From Chloroflexota bacterium (GTDB taxonomy: Bacteria; Chloroflexota; Anaerolineae; B4-G1), in NCBI GenBank assembly GCA_024232355.1, contig JAAEPW010000967.1, positions 66,447-130,446 of the forward strand: a DNA stretch of 64,000 nt. The letters are read 5' to 3'. The translations under genes were made by a program, and so were the position numbers. The notes under the pieces were generated by a model. It saw nothing but the letters and a program-made list of their open reading frames with translations, made no database searches and was not told the origin of the DNA. This document shows positions 1-7,609 of the stretch, one piece after another (position 1 is the first letter of the stretch; every line of letters starts with the position of its first letter).

Positions 1-1
1 G

Positions 2-946
2 GGTTGGGAAGGGCAAATTGCCCTGGTCGTTCACATTGATGAAAATGTACCAGCCGGAACCAATCTCGTCAACCAGGTCGCAATCACTTATAGCGGCGTA
101 TATACGCCCTCGACCCTGGTAGATGATACTGACGTCGTGACGGTCGAAGTAATCTCTGATCTCGGACAGTCTCAAAAGCTGGTGGACAACCCCGCGCCCG
201 GCGCCGGTGAATCTGTCGAATACACACTCGCCATTAGCAACACCAGTTTGACCAACACAATTAACTTTACCGTGTCTGACGTATTACCAACAAGCCTCTC
301 CTATCTCGGCCATAACACGCCAGCCGAAGGAACAGTTACAATTGGCCCGAACTCAATTTTGTGGATGGGAAAAGTCAGCCCGACTAGCAAAGTAACACTC
401 GCCTTCCGGGCAGCCATTACCGACGTAGCTTTTGCCGGTCAGAGCATCAGGAACACGGCCTACATCAGTAGCAACAATATCCACCTTGAACGATGGCGAA
501 ACATTGTCGTTGCTCGCGGTGTACTTGATGATTCCAGCAAGACCGTCAGTGCGGCTGCCGCGATAGCCAGCGGCGACACGATCACATACACAATCACCGC
601 CCGCAACGATGGTAGTACCAGCCGTGCCATCACTATCACCGACTCGCTACCCCCGGCCGTGACATTGATTGACAGCAGTTTTAACTCTACGGCAGGTACA
701 GCCGTTTTGCCCCCTGGTAATATACGTGCTTTTACTTGGACCATCAGTGTGGATGGGATGAGCAGTGAAAGCCTAAGTTTCCAAGTAACCGTCACCGATG
801 GCCTGACAACCGGTGTGACGATTACGAATGTCGCCTATCTGGACGATGGCTTTGCCCCTACCCCGCTCTCACTGGTGGGGACCTTTACCATTGGCAAGCT
901 ACCCGGTAATTCTATCTACCTACCATTGGTGCTCAGAAACTATTGA
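2..946 (+). CDS. secreted DUF11-repeat surface protein, C-terminal part
   Basis: The reading frame is open from base 2, so the gene starts upstream of the window and only its last 314 residues are seen. These form at least two DUF11/CARDB-like beta-sandwich repeats, with phrases such as GESVEYTLAISNTS, DVLPTSLSYLG and ITYTITARNDGS typical of DUF11 modules that build long extracellular stalks. The protein ends NSIYLPLVLRNY, a hydrophobic tail with a YLP core that recurs at the ends of two other secreted proteins in this window. Role is inferred as cell-surface or secreted structural protein; ligand unknown. A strong hairpin follows the stop codon. Confidence 0.85.
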   Translation, partial: GWEGQIALVVHIDENVPAGTNLVNQVAITYSGVYTPSTLVDDTDVVTVEVISDLGQSQKLVDNPAPGAGESVEYTLAISNTSLTNTINFTVSDVLPTSLSYLGHNTPAEGTVTIGPNSILWMGKVSPTSKVTLAFRAAITDVAFAGQSIRNTAYISSNNIHLERWRNIVVARGVLDDSSKTVSAAAAIASGDTITYTITARNDGSTSRAITITDSLPPAVTLIDSSFNSTAGTAVLPPGNIRAFTWTISVDGMSSESLSFQVTVTDGLTTGVTITNVAYLDDGFAPTPLSLVGTFTIGKLPGNSIYLPLVLRNY

Positions 947-973
947 CCGCAGCGACAAGCGTTTCTTTGTGAT

Positions 974-1020
974 ACGACAGCCCCCAAGGGTTTTGATAAC
1001 CCTTGAGGGGCTTGTCGTTT
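974..1020 (+). terminator. hairpin terminator after the DUF11 protein gene
   Basis: A near-perfect inverted repeat (outer arms ACGACA/TGTCGT, inner arms CCCCAAGGG/CCCTTGAGGGG) encloses TTTTGAT and begins 28 bases after the stop codon. The sequence ends in GTCGTTT with only a short T run, so it could also act on the minus strand or simply protect the 3' end. Confidence 0.65.
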
Positions 1021-1276
1021 GGCGCAGGTGAAGTAATCGAGTATAAAGCAATTTGCCTAAAACAACGATGCTCGCAGACCAAAGAGAATCCCTGTGCTGG
1101 CCGAAAAGCACATCCGTTCTACGCCTGAGCACGATTTCCCCACTTTGGTAAAATGATGACATCCCAACCCTAATTGAGAGGTAAACAGTGAACTTGCTTC
1201 GGCAAATTGCACATTCTCTTTCCCAGGCTGTCATACATCGCCTTCGCCAGTGGACTCAGCCCAGGGCTGTTCAATT
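1021..1276. other. gene-free stretch between terminator and IS relic
   Basis: No open frame with recognisable protein similarity was seen on either strand. It probably includes the decayed flank of the ISAs1-like relic. The 130 bases from 1995 to 2124 on the other side of the relic also hold no recognisable feature. Confidence 0.5.
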
Positions 1277-1994
1277 CTAGATAACTCCCGTGTAACTTGT
1301 GACGAGGTCTAGGTTCATACAGTTCTTGAACAACTCTATCCTGACGTTCGACACTTGATTGGCTCGCAGAATATTGAGCGCGAAACTCCTCAGTTTGGCA
1401 AAAATGTGAGGATTGCCCCCTGATGCGTGACCGATCATCACCCAAACTCACGTCACGCACGTGGTGGTTTCGATTCTCGATACCCCAATGGTTTCTGATG
1501 CCTCGGCAGAAAACATTGGCGCTCGCAACAGTCGTGGCGATATAGAACGAGATCTCGTCGCTCCGCTTCCAGCATTAAAACTTCGACCTTCCTGCTTTCG
1601 ATCCGATTGCGAGCTTTGATTACTGGTTCCTGGTACACGTCGTCGGGGGACATCGTCTCTGCTGTCGTCTTGCAATCACGCAACAAAGTCTTCTGCTTCT
1701 CTTTGACTTGCACGATGACGTCGTTGCCGCTTGCTTTAGCCGCCGCCAGGGTCTTGGTTTGGCAATTGATAGCGCCCAAAACCCCTTTAGCGTTCTTCAT
1801 TTTTGCGAGAAACAGTAGGGGCGGGGTTTTGGTCCTTTTTCAAAAAGTTGTTTCTTGGTAGCGTGAACCTTGCGGTACGAGTCCGCTCCGCTCACAATCG
1901 CGAGAATCGAGAACAGCAAAATGTGTCCCAATTGGTACTGCCGCCCCTGTTTGCGACGGTGATCTTTGACTTTGAACAAGAAACTGGCGAGCAT
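1277..1994 (-). pseudogene. degenerate ISAs1-family transposase
   Basis: Three minus-strand fragments line up in order with an ISAs1/H-repeat transposase. The N-terminal piece (1797-1994) has DHRRKQGRQYQLGHIL and ILAIVSGADSYRK. A middle piece (about 1453-1800) has NCQTKTLAAAKASGNDVIVQVK followed by QKTLL and RIESRKVEVL. The C-terminal piece has RDVSLGDDRSRIR, then after a one-base frame change near 1420 continues GNPHIFAKLRSFALNILRAN to a TAG at 1277. The segment between the first two pieces, where the family has its DGK catalytic region, is missing. Full-length members are about 370 residues, so this is an internally deleted and frameshifted relic. No terminal inverted repeats were identified. 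Confidence 0.75.
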
Positions 1995-2124
1995 ATATCT
2001 GGCCTCCTATGCTGATTCTGACCAACAGGATACCACAGTATGCCCAAACGAAGAACCTTTTAGAATTGAACAGCCCTGAACCTCTGGCCCTCTCGGCAGG
2101 AGGTGCACGGAGATATTTACGTGT

Positions 2125-2670
2125 TCAGCGTTTCTCCGCCAGATAGGCAAAGAACCCAGCCTTGCGCAACGCTCTGAGCGTCAGACTTCCCAGCAGGCCG
2201 CCCAACGTGCCGAAAACAATGTATCCCACAATCGCCTTGGCCAACCCCAGCGCGACGAATCCCACGGGCGCGCCCGTAAGCGTTCCCAACGTCCATTTGA
2301 CCAGAAACTTGCAAAAATGGCCCAAAGAGCCAGCCAGTGCCCCGGCAACCAGATTCTCAGGATCACGTAACAGCAAGAAAGATAAATCAGTGCCCACGCC
2401 GACCATCGTGTATGATAGAAATGTGTTCAGTGCGCCAAAGTCCCCCATCCCCAGGAAGGCGGCGATGATGCCCGATGTCAGGCCAACTAGGCTGGCAGAC
2501 CCTGGCTTTGGCACCACACCCGCCGACACAACCACAATCGCCATCCAAAAGATGCCTGAATGGCCCGACAGTTGTAACGGTAGCCGCAGCGCGATCTTGG
2601 CTACCACGATCAGTGCCGCGAACAAGGCCAACAGGATCATCTGAAAAGTGGAAAAATACCGCTCTTTCAT
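2125..2670 (-). CDS. ECF transporter substrate-binding (S) membrane component
   Basis: A 181-residue hydrophobic protein with about five to six membrane segments; ALFAALIVVAKIALRLPLQLSG and SASLVGLTSGIIAAFLG look like helices of ECF-type S components, which bind the vitamin or metal species to be imported. Start chosen at MKERYF because this ATG overlaps the stop of the upstream gene (ATGA), indicating translational coupling; an earlier in-frame start would overlap far more. It is the last gene of a minus-strand set with an accessory protein, EcfT and a fused ATPase. The substrate is not readable from the sequence; the neighbouring Mo/W genes suggest a related oxyanion, cofactor or cofactor precursor (inference). 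Confidence 0.75.
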   Translation of the reverse strand: MKERYFSTFQMILLALFAALIVVAKIALRLPLQLSGHSGIFWMAIVVVSAGVVPKPGSASLVGLTSGIIAAFLGMGDFGALNTFLSYTMVGVGTDLSFLLLRDPENLVAGALAGSLGHFCKFLVKWTLGTLTGAPVGFVALGLAKAIVGYIVFGTLGGLLGSLTLRALRKAGFFAYLAEKR

Positions 2671-3149
2671 TTTGGTATAACCTCGATCTTGTCTACGTCC
2701 TGGATCCACTCATCGCGTACGTCGAGACGCTCCAGTTTCGAGATCAACTTGAGCGTCCCTCGCCCTGAAAGATCGAACATGACCATGTTTTCGGTGTCGT
2801 CAACCTCGGCCCAGGTCAGATGCACAGATTTGCCACGGCTGTTGCTGCTCACGACGATGGTCGTATCGTTCCGAAAAACATCGCGCTCGATGTGCAATAG
2901 GAGCACGTCACGCAGCAACCAGCCTTCCTGTGTCTTGCCCTCCTCGGCATCCACAAAGTTTGCTGCATCCAGACGCTCCAGATCGTCCGGTTTGAAACTC
3001 TCCACGAACCGATCCTCGAAATAGATCGGAACGCTGCCAGGTTCCAGTTCCGTGACTTGCTGCCGCCGCAGGGCATCCAGGCCCAGCACAGCACCAACGA
3101 TAACGATCAGGATGACGACGGCGATCAGAATACGTTTGTTTTGTGTCAT
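2667..3149 (-). CDS. membrane-anchored accessory protein of the ECF transporter
   Basis: This 160-residue protein has one N-terminal membrane segment (ILIAVVILIVIVGAVLGL), then an extracytoplasmic domain of about 125 residues (WLLRDVLLLHIERDVF, TTIVVSSNSRGKSVHLTW, FDLSGRGTLKLISKLERL). That domain resembles the sulfite-oxidase-like/molybdopterin-binding fold fragments found on some transport-associated proteins and loosely resembles the C-terminal domain of the TupA-like lipoprotein in the same locus. Start at the ATG at 3149 is supported by GGAGGAACC just upstream. By position it takes the place that small membrane subunits such as CbiN hold in cobalt and nickel ECF systems. Function is inferred, not recognised. 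Confidence 0.6.
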   Translation of the reverse strand: MTQNKRILIAVVILIVIVGAVLGLDALRRQQVTELEPGSVPIYFEDRFVESFKPDDLERLDAANFVDAEEGKTQEGWLLRDVLLLHIERDVFRNDTTIVVSSNSRGKSVHLTWAEVDDTENMVMFDLSGRGTLKLISKLERLDVRDEWIQDVDKIEVIPK

Positions 3150-3159
3150 AGGTTCCTCC

Positions 3160-3181
3160 AAGCGAAACGTGATACGTGAGA
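3160..3181. repeat. second copy of the GAAACGTGATACGTGA element
   Basis: This short intergenic stretch between the EcfT gene and the accessory-protein gene contains the exact 16-mer at 3164-3179 shared with the ATPase linker repeat. Confidence 0.7.
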
Positions 3182-3910
3182 CTATTTCCAGAGTATCAGA
3201 ATTGTACTGACGATGACTGTGCCGATCAGGAGTAAGCAATCCAGCCGATTCATCGCCAATTGATGGTACGGGCGGCGGTGCGGTGAGTCAAACCCACGAG
3301 CGTAGGCCGCCTCGGTCATCGCCCATGCACGCTTGGTGGTCAACACGATGACGGGCACTGTCAGGGTAACCAGATCGCGGATTTGCGCTAGAAATTTGCG
3401 CCATCCCGACCAATCAAAAGAGTACGCGCCCCGCGCTCGTTGCGCTTCATAGATAGCACGCCACTCGTCGTCCAATAACCCCACGCTCTGAAAGGCTAGG
3501 CTGACGCTAAAGGCATACCGGTACGGCACTCGCAGCCATTCCAAAGCCAACCGTAACTCGCCCGGCAAAGTCGTGCCGACAAAGAGAGCAAACGCGCCCG
3601 CCAACAGGATGATCCTCAACGTGACAACTGTGGCGAGATATGGATCGATCACCAACCAGTCGAACAAAAACAACGGAATGAGCACCCACTTGAGCCGCCA
3701 CACCTGACGCGCCGCCTCTGGCAAGAGCCGTGCCCAGAGCAACAGCCCAGCATAAATAACCATAAAAGCAGCCAGATGTTCCAGAGGCAACATCACGGCC
3801 AGCGAGGCACATAGGCTCAGGGCCAGTTTGGTACGAGGATCGGCGCGGCGCAAGGGCGAATGTTCCACCAACACCACGAGGTACGTGCGCCCAGATGTAC
3901 CCAGTTTCAT
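3182..3910 (-). CDS. ECF transporter transmembrane (T) component, CbiQ/EcfT family
   Basis: The 242-residue integral membrane protein carries the two Ala-Arg-Gly signature helices used by EcfT to grip the ATPases: EAQRARGAYSF and EAAYARGFDSP near the C-terminal third. Start at ATG 3910 overlaps the stop of the upstream ATPase gene (ATGA); an in-frame GTG three codons earlier is less likely. EcfT couples ATP hydrolysis to toppling of the S component. Gene order ATPase-T-accessory-S in one minus-strand unit is that of a dedicated (group I) ECF transporter. Confidence 0.88.
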   Translation of the reverse strand: MKLGTSGRTYLVVLVEHSPLRRADPRTKLALSLCASLAVMLPLEHLAAFMVIYAGLLLWARLLPEAARQVWRLKWVLIPLFLFDWLVIDPYLATVVTLRIILLAGAFALFVGTTLPGELRLALEWLRVPYRYAFSVSLAFQSVGLLDDEWRAIYEAQRARGAYSFDWSGWRKFLAQIRDLVTLTVPVIVLTTKRAWAMTEAAYARGFDSPHRRPYHQLAMNRLDCLLLIGTVIVSTILILWK

Positions 3911-5295
3911 ACCACCCACTCCGGCACCCGCAATCCTATCTGCGCCCAGGCAGCATTATCACGTAAAATCTCATCCGGCGGACCGTCGGCCACGAGACCG
4001 TCACGACCGAGCAACAGTAGGCGATCCGCTTGAGCCGCCAACGTCAGATCGTGAGTCGTCAGGATCACTAACTGACCTGTATCAGCCAGTGCACGGGCCA
4101 ACGCGATCAGGCGTTCTTTATGTGCATCGTCCTGCCCCAATGCTGGCTCGTCCAGCAGCACGCCGTGACGCGGGTCACGCATCAGCACCGTCGCCAGGGC
4201 CACCCGTTTTTTTTCACCCTCGCTCAGAAGCAGCGGGGGTGTCTCCTCATACCGGCTCAGCCCCAGGACAGCCAGCAGCCAGGCGTAGCGGCTCATATTC
4301 GGCTCAGGTAGCCGATAGAGAATCTCGTCGCGGACGGTGGCGTTGAAAAGCTGCAAGTCAGGGTTCTGAAAGACCATTCCCAGATCAGGTCGATCACCGT
4401 TGACGGTCACTGTGCCCGTGTGTTTTTGCAAGCCCGCCAGTGCTCGCAATAAAGTCGTCTTGCCCACGCCGTTTCGCCCCACCACTGCCAGGACTTGAGC
4501 TCCTTCTGTGGAAAAACTGAGGTTTTGCAAAACAGGTTTTCCATCCAGTTTGACACCCAAATTGGAGACTTGCAATGTGAAACGTGATACGTGATGCGCG
4601 ATGCGTGGGATGTGAGACGCTTGGCGAGTTGAGACAGTGCCATTGAGAATAATGGTTTGCAAATCAGGAATTGGACGCAGGTACTCGGCGCGGTGTTCGC
4701 AGATGACCACAGTCGTACCATTGCACGAGAGATCGGCCAGGTGAGCGACCAAATCAACAGCGGCGGTAGCGTCCAGCATCGAGAGCGGCTCATCCAGGAC
4801 CAAGACAGGAGAACGGCGGGCGGTGATGGCAGCCAGAGCAAGTTTTTGCTGTTCACCACCAGAGAGGGTCTGCGGCGAGCGGGTGCGCAACAATTCCAGA
4901 CCAAAACGAACCAGAACATCCTCCAACCGCTCACGGATCACATCACGTGGCAGTCCCAGATTCTCCAACCCAAAGATGATCTCTTCCTCTACAGTCAAGG
5001 CCAACATCTGGGCAGCCGGGTTTTGGAACACCAAACCCGCTTGCCTGGTCAACTGCCACAGGGGAACATCCTGGGTGCGCAATCCATCCAGCCAAACCTC
5101 ACCACTCAGTCGACCGCGGTAGAGGTGCGGAATCAAGCCGGTCAGGCAACGGGCCAGAGTACTCTTTCCACAACCAGAAGGGCCAGTCACGAGCACAAGG
5201 CCGCCCGGTTGGAAATTGAGCGAGATTGGCTCAAGCCCGTGATTATTCTGCGGGTAGCAATAGCCAACCCGTTCGGCGCAAACGACAGCAGTCAC
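3907..5295 (-). CDS. ECF transporter fused double ATPase (EcfA1-EcfA2 type)
   Basis: At 462 residues this protein holds two complete ABC nucleotide-binding domains in one chain. Domain 1 has Walker A GPSGCGKST, VFQNPAAQMLALTVEEE and signature LSGGEQQK; domain 2 has GRNGVGKTT, VFQNPDLQLFNATVRDE and LSEGEKKR with LLDEPALGQD. The linker (around residues 225-240) is encoded by a degenerate tandem GTGATACGTGA-type repeat, 4575-4619, also present outside coding sequence, which suggests a repeat inserted or expanded in the inter-domain linker. The start is a GTG with no strong ribosome binding site, 15 bases after the preceding stop, so coupling to the upstream gene is likely. Confidence 0.88.
   Translation of the reverse strand: MTAVVCAERVGYCYPQNNHGLEPISLNFQPGGLVLVTGPSGCGKSTLARCLTGLIPHLYRGRLSGEVWLDGLRTQDVPLWQLTRQAGLVFQNPAAQMLALTVEEEIIFGLENLGLPRDVIRERLEDVLVRFGLELLRTRSPQTLSGGEQQKLALAAITARRSPVLVLDEPLSMLDATAAVDLVAHLADLSCNGTTVVICEHRAEYLRPIPDLQTIILNGTVSTRQASHIPRIAHHVSRFTLQVSNLGVKLDGKPVLQNLSFSTEGAQVLAVVGRNGVGKTTLLRALAGLQKHTGTVTVNGDRPDLGMVFQNPDLQLFNATVRDEILYRLPEPNMSRYAWLLAVLGLSRYEETPPLLLSEGEKKRVALATVLMRDPRHGVLLDEPALGQDDAHKERLIALARALADTGQLVILTTHDLTLAAQADRLLLLGRDGLVADGPPDEILRDNAAWAQIGLRVPEWVV
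4575..4619. repeat. degenerate GTGA-AACGTGATAC short repeat inside the ATPase linker
   Basis: Successive units of the type GTGAAAC, GTGATAC, GTGATGC, GCGATGC and GTGGGAT run through the region coding for the linker between the two ABC domains. The 16-mer GAAACGTGATACGTGA at 4579-4594 recurs exactly at 3164-3179, between two genes of the same operon, and a shorter inverted relative (CTCACGTTTCAC) lies near 6701. Confidence 0.75.
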
Positions 5296-5310
5296 AAGTC
5301 AGTGTGACGA

Positions 5311-5997
5311 TCAATCGAGTTTGAGCGGCTGCCAGTAATCATTGGCCTGTTCAACAAAGGCCACAGCTCGTCCGCCACGCCGGGCAGGACGCAGTTTGTC
5401 GGTCAGGATCAGGCCATCAACAACCGGTTGGCCATCGAGGGTGCAAACGGCAGTGACGCCCGCATCCAACACCGCCGAGACCGGTTGCAGGCCGCTCAAC
5501 TGGCGGGAGCGTCCCACCAGCACATAGCGTCCGTCCTCACCGCTGGCTGCCAGCCCCACTGCTGCCAGCGCACCGATAACGCCGTCCTCGGTCCCTCCCA
5601 GTCCCACCAGAGAAATATCGTGATCCGCTGCCAACGCCCGCGCTTTATCCTGGGTTACCAGTTCCTGCTGCGCCAGGCGGCCAAATTCGGTGACGGCGGT
5701 GGGCACGGTACGAGCCACACACAAACCTGGGTCGCTGCCCTCTTGATAGTTTTCCAACATCACTGCCCGAACCCGTTCCAAGAGTATGGCAGTATCCAAA
5801 TCACCATTTGCGTCCAAGACGACGGTCGCGCTGCTGTTCTTTGCAGTATACGGTACACGGGGATCAAACAAGAGTTGGTGGCGCGTCACGCCCAGCACAG
5901 AATAATCAGTAGATAGTGCTGCGGCCACTTGGCGCGCCAAATGACCAGTTCCTCGTGATTCCAGTGTATCTGTATCATCCAATCCAATAAAAACCAT
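5311..5997 (-). CDS. TiaS-like (DUF1743-type) short protein, role unknown
   Basis: The 228-residue protein opens with IGLDDTDTLESRGTGHLAR, the Asp-Asp-x-Asp signature of the archaeal tRNA(Ile2) agmatinylcytidine synthetase (TiaS) superfamily, and continues with VARTVPTAVTEFGRLAQ and GLGGTEDGVIGALAAVGLA, a ferredoxin-like domain seen in that family. It lacks the C-terminal OB and zinc-ribbon parts needed for tRNA recognition in TiaS, so agmatine-tRNA modification is unlikely; it may act on another nucleotide- or metal-containing substrate. It is the first gene of the ECF operon and is divergent from the 6089 gene across a 91-base regulatory region. Confidence 0.6.
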   Translation of the reverse strand: MVFIGLDDTDTLESRGTGHLARQVAAALSTDYSVLGVTRHQLLFDPRVPYTAKNSSATVVLDANGDLDTAILLERVRAVMLENYQEGSDPGLCVARTVPTAVTEFGRLAQQELVTQDKARALAADHDISLVGLGGTEDGVIGALAAVGLAASGEDGRYVLVGRSRQLSGLQPVSAVLDAGVTAVCTLDGQPVVDGLILTDKLRPARRGGRAVAFVEQANDYWQPLKLD

Positions 5998-6003
5998 AAT
6001 TTG

Positions 6004-6032
6004 TTGACAATCCTCTCAAAATCGTATATGAT
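6004..6032 (+). promoter_or_regulatory. consensus sigma-70-type promoter for the 6089-6688 gene pair
   Basis: TTGACA at 6004-6009 and TATGAT at 6027-6032 are separated by exactly 17 bases. The two genes downstream are six bases apart and probably form one transcript. Confidence 0.8.
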
Positions 6033-6034
6033 TA

Positions 6035-6054
6035 TTTTGGGCATATACCCAAAA
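6035..6054. promoter_or_regulatory. palindromic operator candidate
   Basis: TTTTGGG and CCCAAAA form 7-base arms around CATATA, immediately downstream of the -10 box, so a bound protein would cover the start of transcription. It lies in the shared region between the divergent TiaS-like/ECF operon and the 87-aa/DUF134 pair, so one regulator could act on both. The encoded DUF134 HTH protein or the distal GntR-type regulator are possible binders (inference). Confidence 0.6.
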
Positions 6055-6088
6055 CTATTTGCTGTCACTTTAATCAAAGGAGATCAAA

Positions 6089-6352
6089 ATGAGCAAAATA
6101 TTTGTCCGTCACCGCCGCCACGTGGGCCAAGGTGCAGGCCGTCCTCGCTTTGCCGTCGTTGCCGCCCAGGGCGTAAACCTCAAAGTTTACAAGACCCGCG
6201 TCCGCCGGGCAGAACTGGAAAAGATCGCCGCCGAGATTGACGCCGAGATCATCTACCTACCCCGGGGTGAATCTGAGGGGAAAGGCGATGCCAAAGGCGG
6301 CAAGGGAAAGCGTCGCCGCAAAAAAACTAAAGGCAAGCGAAATCAGGACTAG
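6089..6352 (+). CDS. conserved-looking 87-residue basic protein, unknown function
   Basis: A small protein with an ordered N-terminal part (residues 1-60, containing RPRFAVVAAQGVNLKVY and ELEKIAAEIDAEIIYLPRG, predicted alpha/beta) and a very basic Lys/Arg/Gly-rich tail that could bind nucleic acid. The ribosome binding site AAAGGAG sits six bases before the ATG. It is transcribed from the 6004 promoter and followed by the DUF134 gene. I do not recognise a named family; the layout suggests a partner of the DUF134 protein. Confidence 0.7.
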   Translation: MSKIFVRHRRHVGQGAGRPRFAVVAAQGVNLKVYKTRVRRAELEKIAAEIDAEIIYLPRGESEGKGDAKGGKGKRRRKKTKGKRNQD

Positions 6353-6358
6353 GCCCCA

Positions 6359-6688
6359 ATGCCGCGTCCTCGCAAGCAGCGCATCCTGACACGAGAACCG
6401 AAACCGGCCATCTATAAACCAGCAGGCGTACCATTAGACAGGTTGCGCCGCGTCACTCTGCTCCACGAAGAGCAAGAAGCCCTGCGCCTCGCCGACCTGG
6501 AAGGTCTGACTCAAGCCGAGGCGGCGGCGCATATGGGCGTCTCACGCTCCACTTTTCAGCGCACCGTCACCCGGGCCCGCCGTCGGGTAGCCCTGGCTTT
6601 GATCGAAGGGCACGCGCTCCAAATCGAGGGCGGCACGTTCGAAATAGCCCCAAATCACCGTAGGACGAGACAAAGACGTGAAAAGTGA
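6359..6688 (+). CDS. DUF134 (UPF0251) family HTH protein
   Basis: The 109-residue protein begins MPRPRKQRI and contains GLTQAEAAAHMGVSRSTFQRTVTRARRRVA written across residues 50-80, a sigma-70 region-4-like helix-turn-helix, which is the DUF134 pattern. DUF134 proteins often lie beside iron-molybdenum-cofactor-related genes, in keeping with the Mo/W neighbours here. It starts six bases after the preceding stop and probably binds DNA; whether it controls the palindrome at 6035 is untested. The C-terminus is Arg-rich. Confidence 0.82.
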   Translation: MPRPRKQRILTREPKPAIYKPAGVPLDRLRRVTLLHEEQEALRLADLEGLTQAEAAAHMGVSRSTFQRTVTRARRRVALALIEGHALQIEGGTFEIAPNHRRTRQRREK

Positions 6689-6709
6689 GTCATAACCTGA
6701 CCTCACGTT

Positions 6710-7537
6710 TCACTCCCGGTAAATTCGCGTTCCCGGATTCTGTCCTTCTAGTGCTTTTGTTAAATTGCCAGGCTCACGCCCGTTGACGATGAATACCTCT
6801 CGGACGCTGCGCGCACGGACCAGGGCCAGCAGCATCGCCCGTTCCACGGCCAGGTCTGCTAGATCCATCGCCAGCAGGTCGTTTACCTCGATTTCGGGTA
6901 TAAAGTCGGCGGCCGAGTCTTTTTTGGGATCGGCAGTGAACAGACCGTGCTCGTCCTTGACCAGGATGCAGCGCTTGGCCCCCAACACTTCGGCGGTGAG
7001 AAAGACGCCGCTGTCGGTGCGGTGCGGCGGAATGCGGCCCATCGCCGGGGGCTCCTCCCACAATCCATAGGGAGGCATCGCGTGCATCACCGGGATCGCG
7101 CCCAGCGCCAGGTACGAGGACAGCTTGACCAGGTCATCGTGCCCCACTTTGAGACCTCCGTGCGGTGTCAGCAAGATGGACAGCATCAGTGCGTTTTGCT
7201 CGCTGATGCTGGAACCGAGCTTGGCCAGCACGCCCGTCGGCATCCCCAGGTCCAGCCCGATGGCATAGGCATGGCGGCTGCGAGTGCCGCCGCCGGTTGT
7301 TACTAGTAACTCGTGCTCGGCCCGAACGGCGGCGATCTCTTCCACCAGCGGCAGTACAACCTCGCGCCCCCGGTCCATAATACTCTGCCCACCCAATTTG
7401 ATGACGTTGAGGTTGGGCAAGGCACGAAAGACGCGCTCCGTCTCGGTGCTTTGCAGCAGTGTCTTGTCCATCAACGATTCGGCCATTAGCCCCGTTTGGA
7501 TATGCAGCCTACCACTTTTATCACGTTTCAAACCCAT
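6710..7537 (-). CDS. molybdenum storage protein subunit homologue (MosA/MosB-like)
   Basis: At 275 residues it matches the MoSto subunits of the amino-acid-kinase/UMP-kinase fold: LMDKTLLQSTETERVFRALPNLNVIKLGGQSIMDRG spans residues 24-60, followed by TTGGGTRSRHAYAIGLDLGMP, GRIPPHRTDSGVFL and DEHGLFTADPKKD. MoSto binds ATP and packs polyoxomolybdate or tungstate clusters in a hexameric cage. Known MoSto has alpha and beta subunits; only one gene is seen here, so a homo-oligomer is implied, or the partner is elsewhere. Start at ATG 7537 has AAGGAG upstream, and the gene has its own promoter between tupA and itself. It is convergent with the DUF134 gene. Confidence 0.85.
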   Translation of the reverse strand: MGLKRDKSGRLHIQTGLMAESLMDKTLLQSTETERVFRALPNLNVIKLGGQSIMDRGREVVLPLVEEIAAVRAEHELLVTTGGGTRSRHAYAIGLDLGMPTGVLAKLGSSISEQNALMLSILLTPHGGLKVGHDDLVKLSSYLALGAIPVMHAMPPYGLWEEPPAMGRIPPHRTDSGVFLTAEVLGAKRCILVKDEHGLFTADPKKDSAADFIPEIEVNDLLAMDLADLAVERAMLLALVRARSVREVFIVNGREPGNLTKALEGQNPGTRIYRE

Positions 7538-7575
7538 AATACACTCCTTTTGAGATAATTAAAATAGACCGGGGC

Positions 7576-7603
7576 AGTATACAGGACATCATCCAGAGGT
7601 CAA
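7576..7603 (-). promoter_or_regulatory. promoter of the molybdenum storage gene
   Basis: On the minus strand TTGACC (7598-7603) and TATACT (7576-7581) are separated by 16 bases and lie about 40 bases before the start codon, so the storage gene can be transcribed apart from tupBCA. Confidence 0.7.
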
Positions 7604-7609
7604 GCAAAC

